From Streptomyces fumigatiscleroticus (GTDB lineage: Bacteria; Actinomycetota; Actinomycetes; Streptomycetales; Streptomycetaceae), in the NCBI RefSeq assembly GCF_014647975.1, contig NZ_BMQF01000021.1, positions 81,852 through 145,851 on the forward strand: DNA of 64,000 bases, in the 5' to 3' direction. How positions within the stretch are numbered: the first letter of the stretch is position 1; every line of letters begins with the position of its first letter. The translations under genes and the position numbers were made by a program. The notes beneath the pieces were generated by a model, which searched no databases, was not told the DNA's origin, and saw only the letters and a list, made by a program, of their open reading frames with translations. Below, in pieces: positions 40,912 to 50,560 of this stretch.

Positions 40912-42012
40912 TCAGCCCGTCCAGTTCAGGACCGGTGCGAGCGATCGGGTGAAGGCGGCACCTGGAGCGCAGCGCAGGGCGGCGTTGCGCAGGGCCACGG
41001 CTGCGGGTGAGGACCACTGGGCGATGGTGCCGATGCGGCGGGCGCGGGCCGCGATCATCTGGGTGCGGGGACGGCGCTGGTGGTCGTAGGCGATCAGTGC
41101 GCCGTCGCCCCGGACCGCGCGGGCGAGGACGACGGCGTCTTCCAGGGCCTGGCAGGCGCCCTGTCCCAGGTTCGGGGTCATGGCGTGTGCCGCGTCGCCG
41201 ACGAGAGCGACCCGGCCCTTGACGTAGGCCGGCAGCGGGGGCAGTTCGTACAGGTCGTGGTGGAGTACGGTCTCGGGTGTGGCCGCGGTCAGCAGCGTGG
41301 GTATGGGGTCGTGCCAGGTGGCGAAGCGGTGGCGCAGCCCGGCGAGGCCGGGGTCGGTCGCTCCTCGGGGGGCGTTGGCGACGGCGAAGCAGTAGACCCT
41401 TCCGTCGGGCAGTGGAGCGTACCCGAAGCGTTCGCCGCGGCCCCAGGTCTCGCTGCTCTCGCGCACCGGCACGGGCCCGGTGATCATTCTCCAGGCCGTG
41501 TAGCCGGCATAGCGCGGGACGATGCCTTTGCCCCAGAGTGAGGCGCGGACGGTGCTGTGGATGCCGTCGGCGCCGACGAGCAGGTCGGCGCGGCCGGTGC
41601 CGTCGGAGTGGTGAACGGTGCCGTCCGCCTGCGCGTGGTGCACGGTGGTTCCGCTGCGCAGGGCCGCCGCGGGAAGGGCGGAGCGCAGCAGGTCGAGGAG
41701 GTCGGCCCGGTGGATCATGGCGGTGGGGCCGTAGCGCCGTTCGATGCCGGCGGTGTCGGAACGGGACAGCCAGCGTCCCTTGGGGTCGCGTATGCCGGCC
41801 TGTCCTTCCAGGACGGAGCGGTGGCGCACCGGGGCGGCCAGGCCGAGGGCGTCCAGGGCCCGTAGTGCGTTGGGCCACAGGGACAGGCCCGCCCCGGCTA
41901 CGGTGAACTCCGGTGCCCGTTCGAGGACCTGGACCTGCCACCCGGTCCGGTGGAGTGCGAGCGCGGCAGCCAGGCCGCCGATGCCGCCGCCGACGATGAT
42001 CGCTGTGTTCAT
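40912..42012 (-). CDS. FAD-dependent aromatic-ring monooxygenase
   Basis: A class A flavoprotein hydroxylase of 366 aa, like salicylate/6-hydroxynicotinate-type or antibiotic-modifying monooxygenases. The N-terminal dinucleotide fold IIVGGGIGGLAAALAL, the middle DLLVGADGIHSTVR (the DG motif) and GRVALVGDAAHAMTPNLGQGACQALEDA (the GD motif) are all present. ATG 42012 has GAAGGGAA upstream; a longer reading frame from 42075 lacks support. It is the third co-directional gene after the oxidase (45281-46861) and amidohydrolase (42119-45256), with a 106-bp gap. The substrate is unknown. Confidence 0.9.
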   Translation of the reverse strand: MNTAIIVGGGIGGLAAALALHRTGWQVQVLERAPEFTVAGAGLSLWPNALRALDALGLAAPVRHRSVLEGQAGIRDPKGRWLSRSDTAGIERRYGPTAMIHRADLLDLLRSALPAAALRSGTTVHHAQADGTVHHSDGTGRADLLVGADGIHSTVRASLWGKGIVPRYAGYTAWRMITGPVPVRESSETWGRGERFGYAPLPDGRVYCFAVANAPRGATDPGLAGLRHRFATWHDPIPTLLTAATPETVLHHDLYELPPLPAYVKGRVALVGDAAHAMTPNLGQGACQALEDAVVLARAVRGDGALIAYDHQRRPRTQMIAARARRIGTIAQWSSPAAVALRNAALRCAPGAAFTRSLAPVLNWTG

Positions 42013-42118
42013 GGCGTTCCCTTCGTGGGGTGCCGGGGCGCCGACCGGCGCCCCGGCGGGTTGGCGCGAGGGCACGGCAGGAACAGACGGACGTTCCCGG
42101 CCGCCACGCTCGCGGGCG

Positions 42119-45100
42119 TCAATGCCGGAAGGTGCGGGCGGTTTCGAGCCAGGTCATGTTCTGCGGCGCCGGGTGGTCGCGGTTCCGGTGGACTGCGACG
42201 AGGTCGCTCCGCCGGTGGGGAACTCCGTCGCGCACGATCAGCGTGGTGTCGACCAGGGTGGTGAAGTCGGTGAACGGGTCGCCGTCCACGACCACGAGGT
42301 CGGCGAGTCTGCCCTCCTCGACGGTGCCGAGGTCGGAGTCGAGGCCGAAGATCCGCGCGGGGACCGTGGTGGCGCACCGCAGTGCCTGGGCGGGCGAGAA
42401 GCCGTGGGCGTGCAGGGCGCGCAGGGCCAGGTGCAGTGAGAGGCCGACCGGGACGAGCGGGGAGTCGGTGCCCAGCGCGAGGCGCGCGCCGTGGGCGGCC
42501 AGCTGCCGGTAGTTGGTCATCTCGGTGGTCAGCGCCTGCCGTTGGGTCGCCGTGGGCGGGGTCTTCGCCCGGTCGTGGACCGCGGCGGCGTCCCACGGAG
42601 GCATCAGGTTCCGTACCCGCGGGTCCGCGGCCAGAGCGGGATCGGTTCCCAGCAGGAACTGTGCGGTGAACGGGGTGATGATCAGGGCGAACCGGCCGTC
42701 GGCGTACTGCTCGGCCAGGTCCTGGCGGATGTGCCCCAGCGGGGTGGTGGCGTGCCCGTGGGGCAGGCGCTGGGTGGCCTGGAGATGGGTCGTCAGGTCC
42801 TGGCCGGCCGCGCGGCCGGGGGAACACAGGTGGCTGCCGCAGGGCACGCCCAGCCGGTGTGCGGCCTCGGCGGCCTGAGCCATGACATGACCGGAGGCAC
42901 GCACGTACGTCTTGACGAAGTCGACGCCCAGGGCGGTCGCCCGTTGCAGGGTGCGCTCCACGCCGGTCCGGGTGCGGTGGGCGCGGCCCATGCTGTACGC
43001 GGTGCGGGAGCCGTCGATGAGTTCCGCGCAGGCCAGCTGCCGCGGTCCGAGAGCGTGGCCGCTCGCGGCCGACTCCCGCAGCCGTACGGCTTCGTACAGG
43101 GGGCCGCCCAGGCAGGCGGCGGTGGTGATGCCGTAGGCGAGCGCGGTGAGGTTCTGCCGGGCGCCGTAGGTGGCGGTGCAGGGGTGGGTGTGGCTGTCGA
43201 GCAGGCCGGGGAGGACGGTCTGGCCGGAGGCGTCGATGCCGCGGTAGCCGTGACGGCGTGTCCGGTGCGGTTCTACGGCGGTGATGCGATTGCCGTGGAT
43301 GAGGATGTCGACGTCCTGGCGCGGGCCGCCGCCGGTGGCGTCCCACAGTTGCCCGGCGTGGAGCCTCAGTCTCTCGCGGGGGTCGCCGGCCGGCCCCGAC
43401 CGGGCGCTCAGGGGCACGGGCCATGTGCGCGTCCCCGCGGGTGCGGCCGGTGTGTCCAGGTCGAGCAGGCGCAGCCGTCCGCAGGACAGGTACAGCAGGG
43501 TGCGTGAGTCACCGGACCAGCTGGGATGGTCGGCGGGTTCGTCGGTGAGGCGTCTGGCCGGTCCCGTGGGCGTGCCGTCGGCGGTGACGGGCAGAGCCCA
43601 CAGGGCCGACTCCGCGACCACGGCCATCCACCGGCCGTCGGGTGACCAGACGGGACCCGCGGCGACGCGGTCGGACAGCGACTGGTGCTCGGCGGGCAGG
43701 TGGCGCCGTTCGCCGCCGGTGCGGACGTCGACGACACGGATGAGGTGGTAGCCCTCGCGGAAGCGGTGGTTGAGACGGCTGCGGTCGCAGAAGGCGACGT
43801 ACCGTCCGTCCGGTGACCAGCTGGGCGCGCCGGGCGGGCCGTCGGTGGCCAGCGGCCGGACCAGCAGCCGTTCCCGGCCCGATGCCATGTCCCGCAGCAG
43901 GAGGTTCCCCGCCACGTCGTGACAGGCCAGGCGGGTGCCGTCGGGCGAGAGCGCCGGGTGCAGCCGGCCGCCCGCGGCCACCAGTTCGTCGCGGCCGTCG
44001 GCCAGACGCAGCCGGCGCACCGCTGCCAGCCCGTCCCGGTCGGTGCAGTACAGCAGGGAGCGCCCGTCCGGTGCCCAGGCGGGCATCTGCACGTAGTGCA
44101 CCGGCGCGGCCTGGAGCAGTTTGCGCGGTTCGCCGCCGATGGCCGTCAGCCACAGGGCGTTGAGGGCCACAAAGGCGGCCTGGCGTCCGTCCGGGGACAG
44201 TGCGGGCAGATGGATTCCCCGAACGGGGTCGCGGTCACCGGCAGCCGTGCGGGCCCTGGGCCGTGGGCGGAGCGGTGCCGCGCGCACCGTCGTGCGGGCG
44301 GTGAAGGGGATGTCCCGTACGGCCGGGCTGTCGAGCGTACGGATCCGGATCCGGCCGTCGGCCACATACAGCAGCCGGTCCTCGTTCAGCCAGCACGGCG
44401 GGGCCGCCGCCAGGTCCTCGCCCTGCGACACGGTTCGTCCGTCCACCATCAGCGCCGCCCGCGCGGCCGGCAGCGAGGGTGAGTCGCCGGTACCGGACAG
44501 ATGCAGGTACGCGATCCGTCCCCCCGGTGACACGGACGGGCACAGCAGCCGGCCCTCCCCCACCGTGCGCAGCTCGGTGGCGTCGCCGCCCGCCACGGCC
44601 ACGCGCACGAGCGTCGAGCCGCCGTCGCCGGTGCCGCCGGTCCGGTGGGGGGCGCGTACGCAGACCAGTGACCGTCCGTCCGGCCACCACACGGGGTCGG
44701 TGTCGTCCCACGCACCGCCTGTCACCCGCGTCAGGCGGCCGCTGCCGACGTGCAGGGTCCACAGTCCGTAGGCACTGCCGCTCACGGCATCGCCCCCGCG
44801 TTCGGAGGCGAACGCCAGACGGGACGCGTCCGGCGACCAGGCGACCGCCCGGTCGTCCCAGGGTCCGTCGGTCAGTTGCCGCAGGCCGCCGCCGTCGCTG
44901 CGCAGCGACCACAGGTGGAAGGCCCCACCGCGATACCCGCAGACGGCGACCGTCTCGCCGTCCGGCGACAGCGCCGGGCGCGTCGCCTCCAGCGACCAGT
45001 CCGTCAGGCACCGGGCGGCCCCTCCCTCGGGCGGCACACTCCACAGCACGCCCTGGATCTCGGCGATCAGCGTTCGGCCGCCGCGGCAGGTCGTGACCGA

Positions 45101-45256
45101 GCCACCCGTGATCTCGCGGTAGGTCAGCACCGACGTCTCCTCCGTGGCGCCCGCGGCGCCGGTGTCCGCAGCGTGCGCGACGGCCGGAGCCGACCCGGCT
45201 GCCATGCCCGCCGCCGCGTTGAGGAAGCCGCGACGGCTGACCGGACCGTATCTCAC
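42119..45256 (-). CDS. Tat-exported TolB-like propeller fused to amidohydrolase
   Basis: A 1,045-aa protein with GTG start 45256. The twin-arginine leader SRRGFLNAAAGMAAG implies export of a folded, metal-loaded enzyme. Residues about 45-640 form a WD40/TolB-type propeller with many WSPDG/LSPDG blades. Residues about 650-1,030 are a metal-dependent amidohydrolase: LPGLLDSHTHP (HxH), VKTYVRAS (probable bridging Lys), the PCGSHL His, the LPHGH His, LALGTDSPL (metal Asp), and the closing GTVEEGRLADLVVVDGDP. This architecture occurs in secreted imidazolonepropionase/dipeptidase-like proteins. It lies 24 bp downstream of the oxidase gene, so the two are probably cotranscribed. Substrate unknown. 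Confidence 0.88.
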   Translation of the reverse strand: MRYGPVSRRGFLNAAAGMAAGSAPAVAHAADTGAAGATEETSVLTYREITGGSVTTCRGGRTLIAEIQGVLWSVPPEGGAARCLTDWSLEATRPALSPDGETVAVCGYRGGAFHLWSLRSDGGGLRQLTDGPWDDRAVAWSPDASRLAFASERGGDAVSGSAYGLWTLHVGSGRLTRVTGGAWDDTDPVWWPDGRSLVCVRAPHRTGGTGDGGSTLVRVAVAGGDATELRTVGEGRLLCPSVSPGGRIAYLHLSGTGDSPSLPAARAALMVDGRTVSQGEDLAAAPPCWLNEDRLLYVADGRIRIRTLDSPAVRDIPFTARTTVRAAPLRPRPRARTAAGDRDPVRGIHLPALSPDGRQAAFVALNALWLTAIGGEPRKLLQAAPVHYVQMPAWAPDGRSLLYCTDRDGLAAVRRLRLADGRDELVAAGGRLHPALSPDGTRLACHDVAGNLLLRDMASGRERLLVRPLATDGPPGAPSWSPDGRYVAFCDRSRLNHRFREGYHLIRVVDVRTGGERRHLPAEHQSLSDRVAAGPVWSPDGRWMAVVAESALWALPVTADGTPTGPARRLTDEPADHPSWSGDSRTLLYLSCGRLRLLDLDTPAAPAGTRTWPVPLSARSGPAGDPRERLRLHAGQLWDATGGGPRQDVDILIHGNRITAVEPHRTRRHGYRGIDASGQTVLPGLLDSHTHPCTATYGARQNLTALAYGITTAACLGGPLYEAVRLRESAASGHALGPRQLACAELIDGSRTAYSMGRAHRTRTGVERTLQRATALGVDFVKTYVRASGHVMAQAAEAAHRLGVPCGSHLCSPGRAAGQDLTTHLQATQRLPHGHATTPLGHIRQDLAEQYADGRFALIITPFTAQFLLGTDPALAADPRVRNLMPPWDAAAVHDRAKTPPTATQRQALTTEMTNYRQLAAHGARLALGTDSPLVPVGLSLHLALRALHAHGFSPAQALRCATTVPARIFGLDSDLGTVEEGRLADLVVVDGDPFTDFTTLVDTTLIVRDGVPHRRSDLVAVHRNRDHPAPQNMTWLETARTFRH

Positions 45257-45280
45257 CGCAGGTGCCTTTCCGCCGGTGCC

Positions 45281-46861
45281 TTACCGCATGCCCGTCTCCA
45301 CCGGGTTTCCGCCCGGCCGCCGTGACGCGGGGTCGCCGTCGCGGGAGCCGGTGCCGATGCCCTGGCCGTAGCGGAACAGGCCCTTGGGGTCGTAGCGGTC
45401 CTTGACGGTGACGAGACGGTCGTAGTTGCCCTGGTAGTAGGCGTGCTGCCAGTGGGGCAGGTCGGGATCGGGGAAGTTGACGTAGGCCGCCGACGTGCCG
45501 ACGGCGCGGCACAGGGTGTGGTGCATGGCGCGCACCTGTGCGAGCAGGCGGCCGACGACGGCACCGGGGGTGCCGGGGGCCCAGTGGCTGCCGATGTCGA
45601 TGACGAACGTGGCTCCGCGGTGGGGGTAGGCGGTCTCGTGCGGCGAGGGTGCCGTGCTCGCGCCGCCCATCGCGAACAGGGTGACGTAGCCGGCGCTGCC
45701 GGGGCGGCCCGGCTGCCAGTGGCCGACCCAGTCGATGATGTCCTGGACCGCGTGCGGCTTGAGCCACTGGCCGGGAACGACGGACTTCGTCGCGCCGGCG
45801 GCGGGGGCGCCGGGGCGGTCCATCAGATAGTCCTGGGCGTCCCAGAAGTGCCGTTCCTGGACGACCTCCTTGCCCGGGCGCAGGCGCAGGACCGGGGCGA
45901 GCGCGCGGCGCAGCCGGTCCTCGTCGCCGAGCCGCTGGCCGAGCAGCCACAGGACGGGTGCGCCGCCGGTGCCGTCGTTCTTGAAGCCGATCCGCACATC
46001 GACGTCGTTCCGGTCGTCCTGGGCGAGGATCTCCTGGACGGCGTCCACGACCTCGACACCGCGCCGTGCGGGGAAGGTCAGGTCGAAGACGGTGGCCCGC
46101 TGCGTGGAGACGTCGACGGCGTCGAAGGTGAAGCCGGTGTTGATGCCGAAGTTGCCGCCGGCCCCGCCGCGGCAGGCCCAGAACAGGTCCGCGTTCTCCT
46201 CGGCACTGGCCCGCACCACACAGCCGTCGGCCAGGACGAGACGGGTTTCCAGCAGCCGGTCGCAGGTCAGGCCCCACTTACGGTCGTTGAAACCCAGCCC
46301 GCCGCCCAGCGTCAGTCCGGCCACGCCCACACCCGGGCAGCGGCCGCCGGGGAAGTACAGGCCGGCCGCCCGGGCGTCGTAGACGTCGGAGTTGGTGGCG
46401 CCGCCGCCCACCACCAGCCGGCGGCCGCTGGGCGTCACCCCCTTCATGCGGCGCAGACTGATCAGCAGGCCCTTGGTGGTGGAGTAGCCGGCGTAGTTGT
46501 GGCCGCCCGACCGCGGGGCGAACGGCATCCGGTGGTCCCTGGCCCAGCCCAGCGCGGCCCGTACGTCGCCCTCCGTGGCACAGGCCACGATGGCGGCGGG
46601 GCGCACCGCCGCGTACCGCCGGTTGTCCGGCAGCACCGTACGCCCGTACGCGGCCTCTCCCGGCCGGTACAGCCCCGCCCCGGAGCTGAGCACCCGCGCC
46701 AGGTCCCGCCATGCCGAGGCCGGCGGCCGGTCCCCTGCCCTCTGTCCCCGCCCGGCGTAGGCGCTTGCTGAGGTGCTGTCCGACAACAGCCCGGCCCCGG
46801 CTAGGGCCACGGTCTGACTCCCGCGCCACAACAGTGTTCGACGGCTGACACCCACTCGCAT
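45281..46861 (-). CDS. Tat-exported berberine-bridge-type FAD oxidase
   Basis: A secreted flavoprotein oxidase of about 526 aa. The leader VSRRTLLWRGSQTVALAGAGLL is Tat-like. The PCMH FAD-binding domain contains APRSGGHNYAGYS, whose His, with the Cys of GGRCPGVGVAGLTLGGG, are the two residues that attach FAD bicovalently in this family. The C-terminal BBE motif YYQGNYDRLVTVKDRYDPKGLFRY is intact. ATG 46861 directly follows GGAG; a GTG six bases downstream (46855) has better spacing and may be the true start. It is first of three co-directional genes. Such enzymes oxidise sugars, alcohols or alkaloid-like metabolites. Confidence 0.9.
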   Translation of the reverse strand: MRVGVSRRTLLWRGSQTVALAGAGLLSDSTSASAYAGRGQRAGDRPPASAWRDLARVLSSGAGLYRPGEAAYGRTVLPDNRRYAAVRPAAIVACATEGDVRAALGWARDHRMPFAPRSGGHNYAGYSTTKGLLISLRRMKGVTPSGRRLVVGGGATNSDVYDARAAGLYFPGGRCPGVGVAGLTLGGGLGFNDRKWGLTCDRLLETRLVLADGCVVRASAEENADLFWACRGGAGGNFGINTGFTFDAVDVSTQRATVFDLTFPARRGVEVVDAVQEILAQDDRNDVDVRIGFKNDGTGGAPVLWLLGQRLGDEDRLRRALAPVLRLRPGKEVVQERHFWDAQDYLMDRPGAPAAGATKSVVPGQWLKPHAVQDIIDWVGHWQPGRPGSAGYVTLFAMGGASTAPSPHETAYPHRGATFVIDIGSHWAPGTPGAVVGRLLAQVRAMHHTLCRAVGTSAAYVNFPDPDLPHWQHAYYQGNYDRLVTVKDRYDPKGLFRYGQGIGTGSRDGDPASRRPGGNPVETGMR

Positions 46862-47144
46862 CTCCGATCTATCGCGCACCGCACTGGTACATGACACGAC
46901 GGGCCCGACGATGACCCGCAGCGATCGACGCTGCGGAGCCCGAACCAGCGCACGCACATCGTTGCGGCCGGCAGACGGACACCGGCCCGCCACGCCGCGC
47001 GGCGCGAGAAGTCATACCGGCCGGGGAGGACGCCGCGCGGCCCCCGGGCATCGCCCGGGGTCAGGCGGCGTGGTGGTGATCAGGACGGCGCTCGCACTGC
47101 TGTTGCTACCCCCACCGCCTCCTCCCTCACCCTCGCCTGCGGCA

Positions 47145-47425
47145 TGAAGGGTGGTGGCGAGGACGATCCCCATCATGGCCGGCTGATCGCCGTCGCCTCT
47201 GCCGGTCCAGACGGTGGCCCGTCGGGAGTGCGGTGCAGAAGGAACGGGACGGCGGGGAGGACCAGCAGCGGGATCGCCAGATGCAGGACGAGCCCGGCGA
47301 GCGGAGTTCTGGGGCGGCGCAACTGGCCCCCAGATCACGGACGGAAACCTGGAGTCCGGCGGAGAAGAGCACCAGGGCGAGCAGCGACGGGGCACAGTGC
47401 AGTGGCAGTCGGGCAGCTCCCCCGA
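47145..47425 (-). pseudogene. Broken membrane transporter (bile acid:Na+ symporter-like)
   Basis: Three frames carry consecutive pieces of one hydrophobic protein: SLLALVLFSAGLQVSVRDLGA, then AGLVLHLAIPLLVLPAVPFL, then ATVWTGRGDGDQPAMMGIVL. These resemble the C-terminal half of BASS-type symporter-like proteins of actinomycetes (family from memory). At least two frameshifts separate them, and the N-terminal half is not visible. The surrounding 46862-47768 otherwise holds nothing recognisable. Confidence 0.5.
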
Positions 47426-47768
47426 GCGGCAGGGCATGGGCCCGGCGCAGCCACCGCGCGGGCCCCGGAAGAAGCACGGCGGCTGTGTGGGACAGGACGA
47501 CGGCACGGCCGAGCCGGCGCGGCAGCCAGGTGGTCGGGCCGTCGCTCGCCGGGTGGGCGGCAGGTCGGGTCTGCTCCACGGCGGCCTTCTTCCGTCACGG
47601 TGGCCGGGGCGGGGCGAAGGGCCGCTATGCGGAGGCGGAGTACGCGGGTGTACGTGGCGCCCGTGCCGCTCCTGCGGCACGGGCGGGGCGGAGCGTGCCG
47701 AGCGGCGTTCGGGATGCGTCCGGGCTGGGCGAGCGTCCTGTCGTGCGGCCGGGGCCGGGCGGTGCGGC

Positions 47769-47948
47769 GGTGACGGGCCAACAGGCGGTGACAGGTCAAC
47801 AGGCGTTGACAAGTCAACAGGCGTTGGCATGTCATCAGGCGTTGACAAGCCAACAGGTGTTGGCAGGTCATCAGGTGTTGGCAGGTCATCAGGCGTTGGC
47901 AGGTCATCAGGCGTTGACGGGTCGTCAGGTGATCACAGGCCGTCAGGA
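47769..47948. repeat. 18-bp tandem array, ten units
   Basis: Ten contiguous 18-bp units of consensus GTTGRCAGGTCAWCAGGC run from 47769 to 47948, with 1-5 differences per unit. Some units contain a palindrome (GTTGACAAGTCAAC at 47805-47818). The units have no spacers, so this is not CRISPR. Being a multiple of three, the array stays open in several frames, but no credible gene contains it. Confidence 0.9.
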
Positions 47949-48020
47949 CAATCACCGAGGCGGGGAACCCACCCGCGCGCCATGCCCGGCACACGTCCGG
48001 TCCGTCGGCAAAGGAAGCGG

Positions 48021-48100
48021 GCAGCGGGTGGGTGGCGCAGCGGGTGGGCGGCGCAGCAGGTGGGCGGCGCAGCAGGTGGGCGGCGCAGCAGGTGGGCGGC
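48021..48100. repeat. 16-bp tandem array, five units
   Basis: Five contiguous units of GCAGC(A/G)GGTGGG(C/T)GGC at 48021, 48037, 48053, 48069 and 48085; the last three are identical. It lies 72 bp beyond the 18-bp array. The rest of 47949-48485 has no recognised gene before the aldo/keto reductase. Confidence 0.9.
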
Positions 48101-48485
48101 CGAACCCAGGCACGCCCCAGCCGGCCGACGGCGAACGCCGGGAGGTCCCCCAGGGCGAGGCCACCGGCCGACCGGCACGGTCCGTGACGGGTGCTGGGGG
48201 CCGGTCCGGCAGGAGTCCCGTCCTCGCTGAAGAGGGCGATGTGACGCCGACGCGGTGACCGCGGGCGCTGCGGCGCGGCGACGCGGCGGCCGACGCGCCG
48301 GCCCCGGCGTGGTGCACCACCGCGGCCAGCCGTGGCAACAACAGGGCGTGCGCCACGTCCCCGACGGTGGACACGTCGTCGCCGTCGGCCGCGGGACCGC
48401 GCCTCCCGGCGTCCTTGCCATCGAGTGTGCTCCAAGTCCTACACTCACCGTCTCAACCCGCCCCCGCCTGCAACGGAGCACCGGT

Positions 48486-49538
48486 ATGCGCTATCGCGTC
48501 CTCGGCAAGACCGGCATCGAGGTCAGCACCTACTGTCTCGGCACGATGATGTTCGGCGCCGTCGGCAATCCCGACCACGAGGACAGCGCCCGCGTCATCC
48601 ACACCGCGCTCGACGCCGGCATCAACTTCGTGGACACCGCCGACATGTACTCGGCCGGCGAAAGCGAGGAGATCGTCGGCAAGGCGCTCAAGGGCAGACG
48701 CGACGACGTCGTGCTCGCCACGAAGGTGCATTTCCCGTTGGGAGAGGGACGCAACCGCAGCGGCAATTCGCGCCGCTGGATCCTCAAGGCCGTCGAGGAC
48801 AGTCTGCGGCGCCTGAACACGGACTGGATCGACCTCTACCAGGTGCACCGTCCCGACCACACCACCGACATCGAAGAGACGCTGTCGGTCCTCAGCGATC
48901 TGGTGAGGGCGGGCAAGATCCGGACGTTCGGCTGCTCCACGTTCCCCGCCGAGGACCTGGTGGAGGCCCACCATGTGGCGGAGCGGCGCGGCCTGATGCG
49001 GTTGCGTACGGAGCAGCCGCCGTACTCGATCCTCGCGCGCGGCATCGAACGGTCCGTGCTGCCCACCGCACAGCGCCTGGGCATGGGGGTGCTGACCTGG
49101 TCGCCGCTCGCCTCGGGTTTCCTGTCCGGCGCCTACCGCGAGGGCCGGCCCATCGACCTCACCACCGGCCGCGCCAAGCTCACTCCGCACCGCTTCGACC
49201 CCGCCGTCCCGGGCAACGCCGCGAAGCTCGCGGCCGTCGAGCAACTCGTCTCCCTCGCCGAGGAGATGGGCTGCACCCTGCCGGAGCTGGCCGTCGCCTT
49301 TCCGTTGGCGCACCCGGCCGTCACGTCGGTGATCATCGGTCCGCGCACCATGGACCAGCTCACCTCGCTGCTCAAGGGAGCCGGTCTGCTGCTCGACGAC
49401 GCGGTGCTCGACCGTATCGACGAGATCGTGGCGCCCGGCACCGATCTCTATCAGGCCGACGGTGCCTGGCAGCCGCCGTCGCTCACCGAACGCGCCCGGC
49501 GCAGGCGCCCGGCCGGGGAGCGGGCGGCCGCGGACTGA
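48486..49538 (+). CDS. Aldo/keto reductase
   Basis: An NADPH-dependent carbonyl reductase of 350 aa with a (beta/alpha)8 barrel. The catalytic tetrad is visible: Asp50 and Tyr55 (NFVDTADMYSAGESE), Lys80 (VVLATKVHF) and His121 (LYQVHRPD). The cofactor-binding C-terminal part includes VTSVIIGPRTMDQL. It belongs to the AKR branch of YghZ/Kvbeta-like and general stress-type reductases. The start MRYRVLGKTGIEVS is standard. It appears monocistronic, downstream of the tandem-repeat region. Substrate unknown. Confidence 0.92.
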   Translation: MRYRVLGKTGIEVSTYCLGTMMFGAVGNPDHEDSARVIHTALDAGINFVDTADMYSAGESEEIVGKALKGRRDDVVLATKVHFPLGEGRNRSGNSRRWILKAVEDSLRRLNTDWIDLYQVHRPDHTTDIEETLSVLSDLVRAGKIRTFGCSTFPAEDLVEAHHVAERRGLMRLRTEQPPYSILARGIERSVLPTAQRLGMGVLTWSPLASGFLSGAYREGRPIDLTTGRAKLTPHRFDPAVPGNAAKLAAVEQLVSLAEEMGCTLPELAVAFPLAHPAVTSVIIGPRTMDQLTSLLKGAGLLLDDAVLDRIDEIVAPGTDLYQADGAWQPPSLTERARRRRPAGERAAAD

Positions 49539-49631
49539 TCCGGGCGGGTGGCCACCGGGCACTCGGGGCAGCGCGCCGATGCCGGTGAGCGGTTCGTGAG
49601 CGGTTCTCAGACGTCCGCGTCCGGGGCGGTG

Positions 49632-49712
49632 TCCGACTACCACCCGCACAAGGTCTTCGCCAAGCTCGGGATCACCTCCCGTACCCGACTGGTCGGTACG
49701 GACTGCCGCAGC
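49632..49712 (+). pseudogene. Orphan LuxR-type HTH fragment
   Basis: The frame reads SDYHPHKVFAKLGITSRTRL, which is the recognition-helix end of a LuxR/NarL helix-turn-helix (family form: DYHLRKVFTKLGI.SR). No sensor or ATPase part is attached, and no start codon lies nearby in frame. It is the remnant of a LuxR-type regulator gene. Confidence 0.55.
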
Positions 49713-49775
49713 CGGTCGACCAGTCACCCCGAGCCGCCCCGCGGCAGGCCCTGCCGACGGCCCCCGCGGCCACGA

Positions 49776-50471
49776 TCACGCCGGGCGGCGGGCGGCACCC
49801 GGCTGTTTCGGTGAAGACGGGGCTTCGCCCACGGGGCGCGTCCCTCTTCCGGCCGGTCCCGCGGTCCTGCGGTCCTCGGGATGGAGTTCGTGCCAGAGCT
49901 CGGCGAAACCGGGGGGATCCTCCTTGATGAGCTCGGTGAGCCGGTGGACGAAGGACAGTTCGGCCTCGATGAGGGTGAGTTCGTATTCGTGCTCGATGAG
50001 CAGCACACGGTCCACTCCCCTGGCGGGGGCGGCGTCGAGCCGGGTACGGATCTCCTGAGCCTGCTCCGCCAGTGCGTGGCCGCGCCGGTCGAGCAGCTCC
50101 AGTACCTCACTCGGGGTGAGCACCACGATGAGCGCCAGCGCGGCCTGGAACCGGGTGTACTCCTTGACCGGGGCGGAGACCAGGTCGCGCATCCGGTCCC
50201 TGAGTTGTGCCCGCCCGGCCTCCGTGAGGGCGTACGTGGTGCGTTCGGGACGACGGCCCGAACGTGAGGTGTCCTGCGGTGTGATGTAGCCGTCCCGGTT
50301 CAGCTGCTCCACGACCATGTACAGCGAGCTGGCGCGGAACTTGATGCTCTGTTGCAGATTCCGCTGCTTGAGGAGTTTGCCGATCTCGTAGGGGTGCATC
50401 GGCCGCTGGACCAGGAACGCCAGCACGGCGAGCGCGAGCGGATTGCTCACCTTGCGGCGTTCTTGGTCCAT
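49776..50471 (-). CDS. PadR family transcriptional regulator
   Basis: A 231-aa regulator with an N-terminal winged helix (LALAVLAFLVQRPMHPYEIGKLLKQR and SSLYMVVEQLNRDGYI, residues about 10-75) and a long helical C-terminal dimerisation domain, so a PadR subfamily 2-like protein. ATG 50471 (MDQERRK) is used. It is the last gene of a leftward operon after the reductase and small secreted protein, and most PadR proteins repress their own operon. The 16-bp palindrome at 53042-53057 ahead of the first gene is the obvious candidate operator. Ligand unknown. Confidence 0.88.
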   Translation of the reverse strand: MDQERRKVSNPLALAVLAFLVQRPMHPYEIGKLLKQRNLQQSIKFRASSLYMVVEQLNRDGYITPQDTSRSGRRPERTTYALTEAGRAQLRDRMRDLVSAPVKEYTRFQAALALIVVLTPSEVLELLDRRGHALAEQAQEIRTRLDAAPARGVDRVLLIEHEYELTLIEAELSFVHRLTELIKEDPPGFAELWHELHPEDRRTAGPAGRGTRPVGEAPSSPKQPGAARRPA

Positions 50472-50560
50472 GGGCCCTCCCCGTCCTCGTGACTCGTGTT
50501 CCCGATTCAATCACCGCGGGCGGGGCGGGGGCGTCGGCAGGCCCGACGAGGTCGGTGCCG

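Noticed and set aside
47769..48100. CRISPR array
   Set aside because: The units are directly contiguous 18- and 16-mers without unique spacers, and no cas genes are present.
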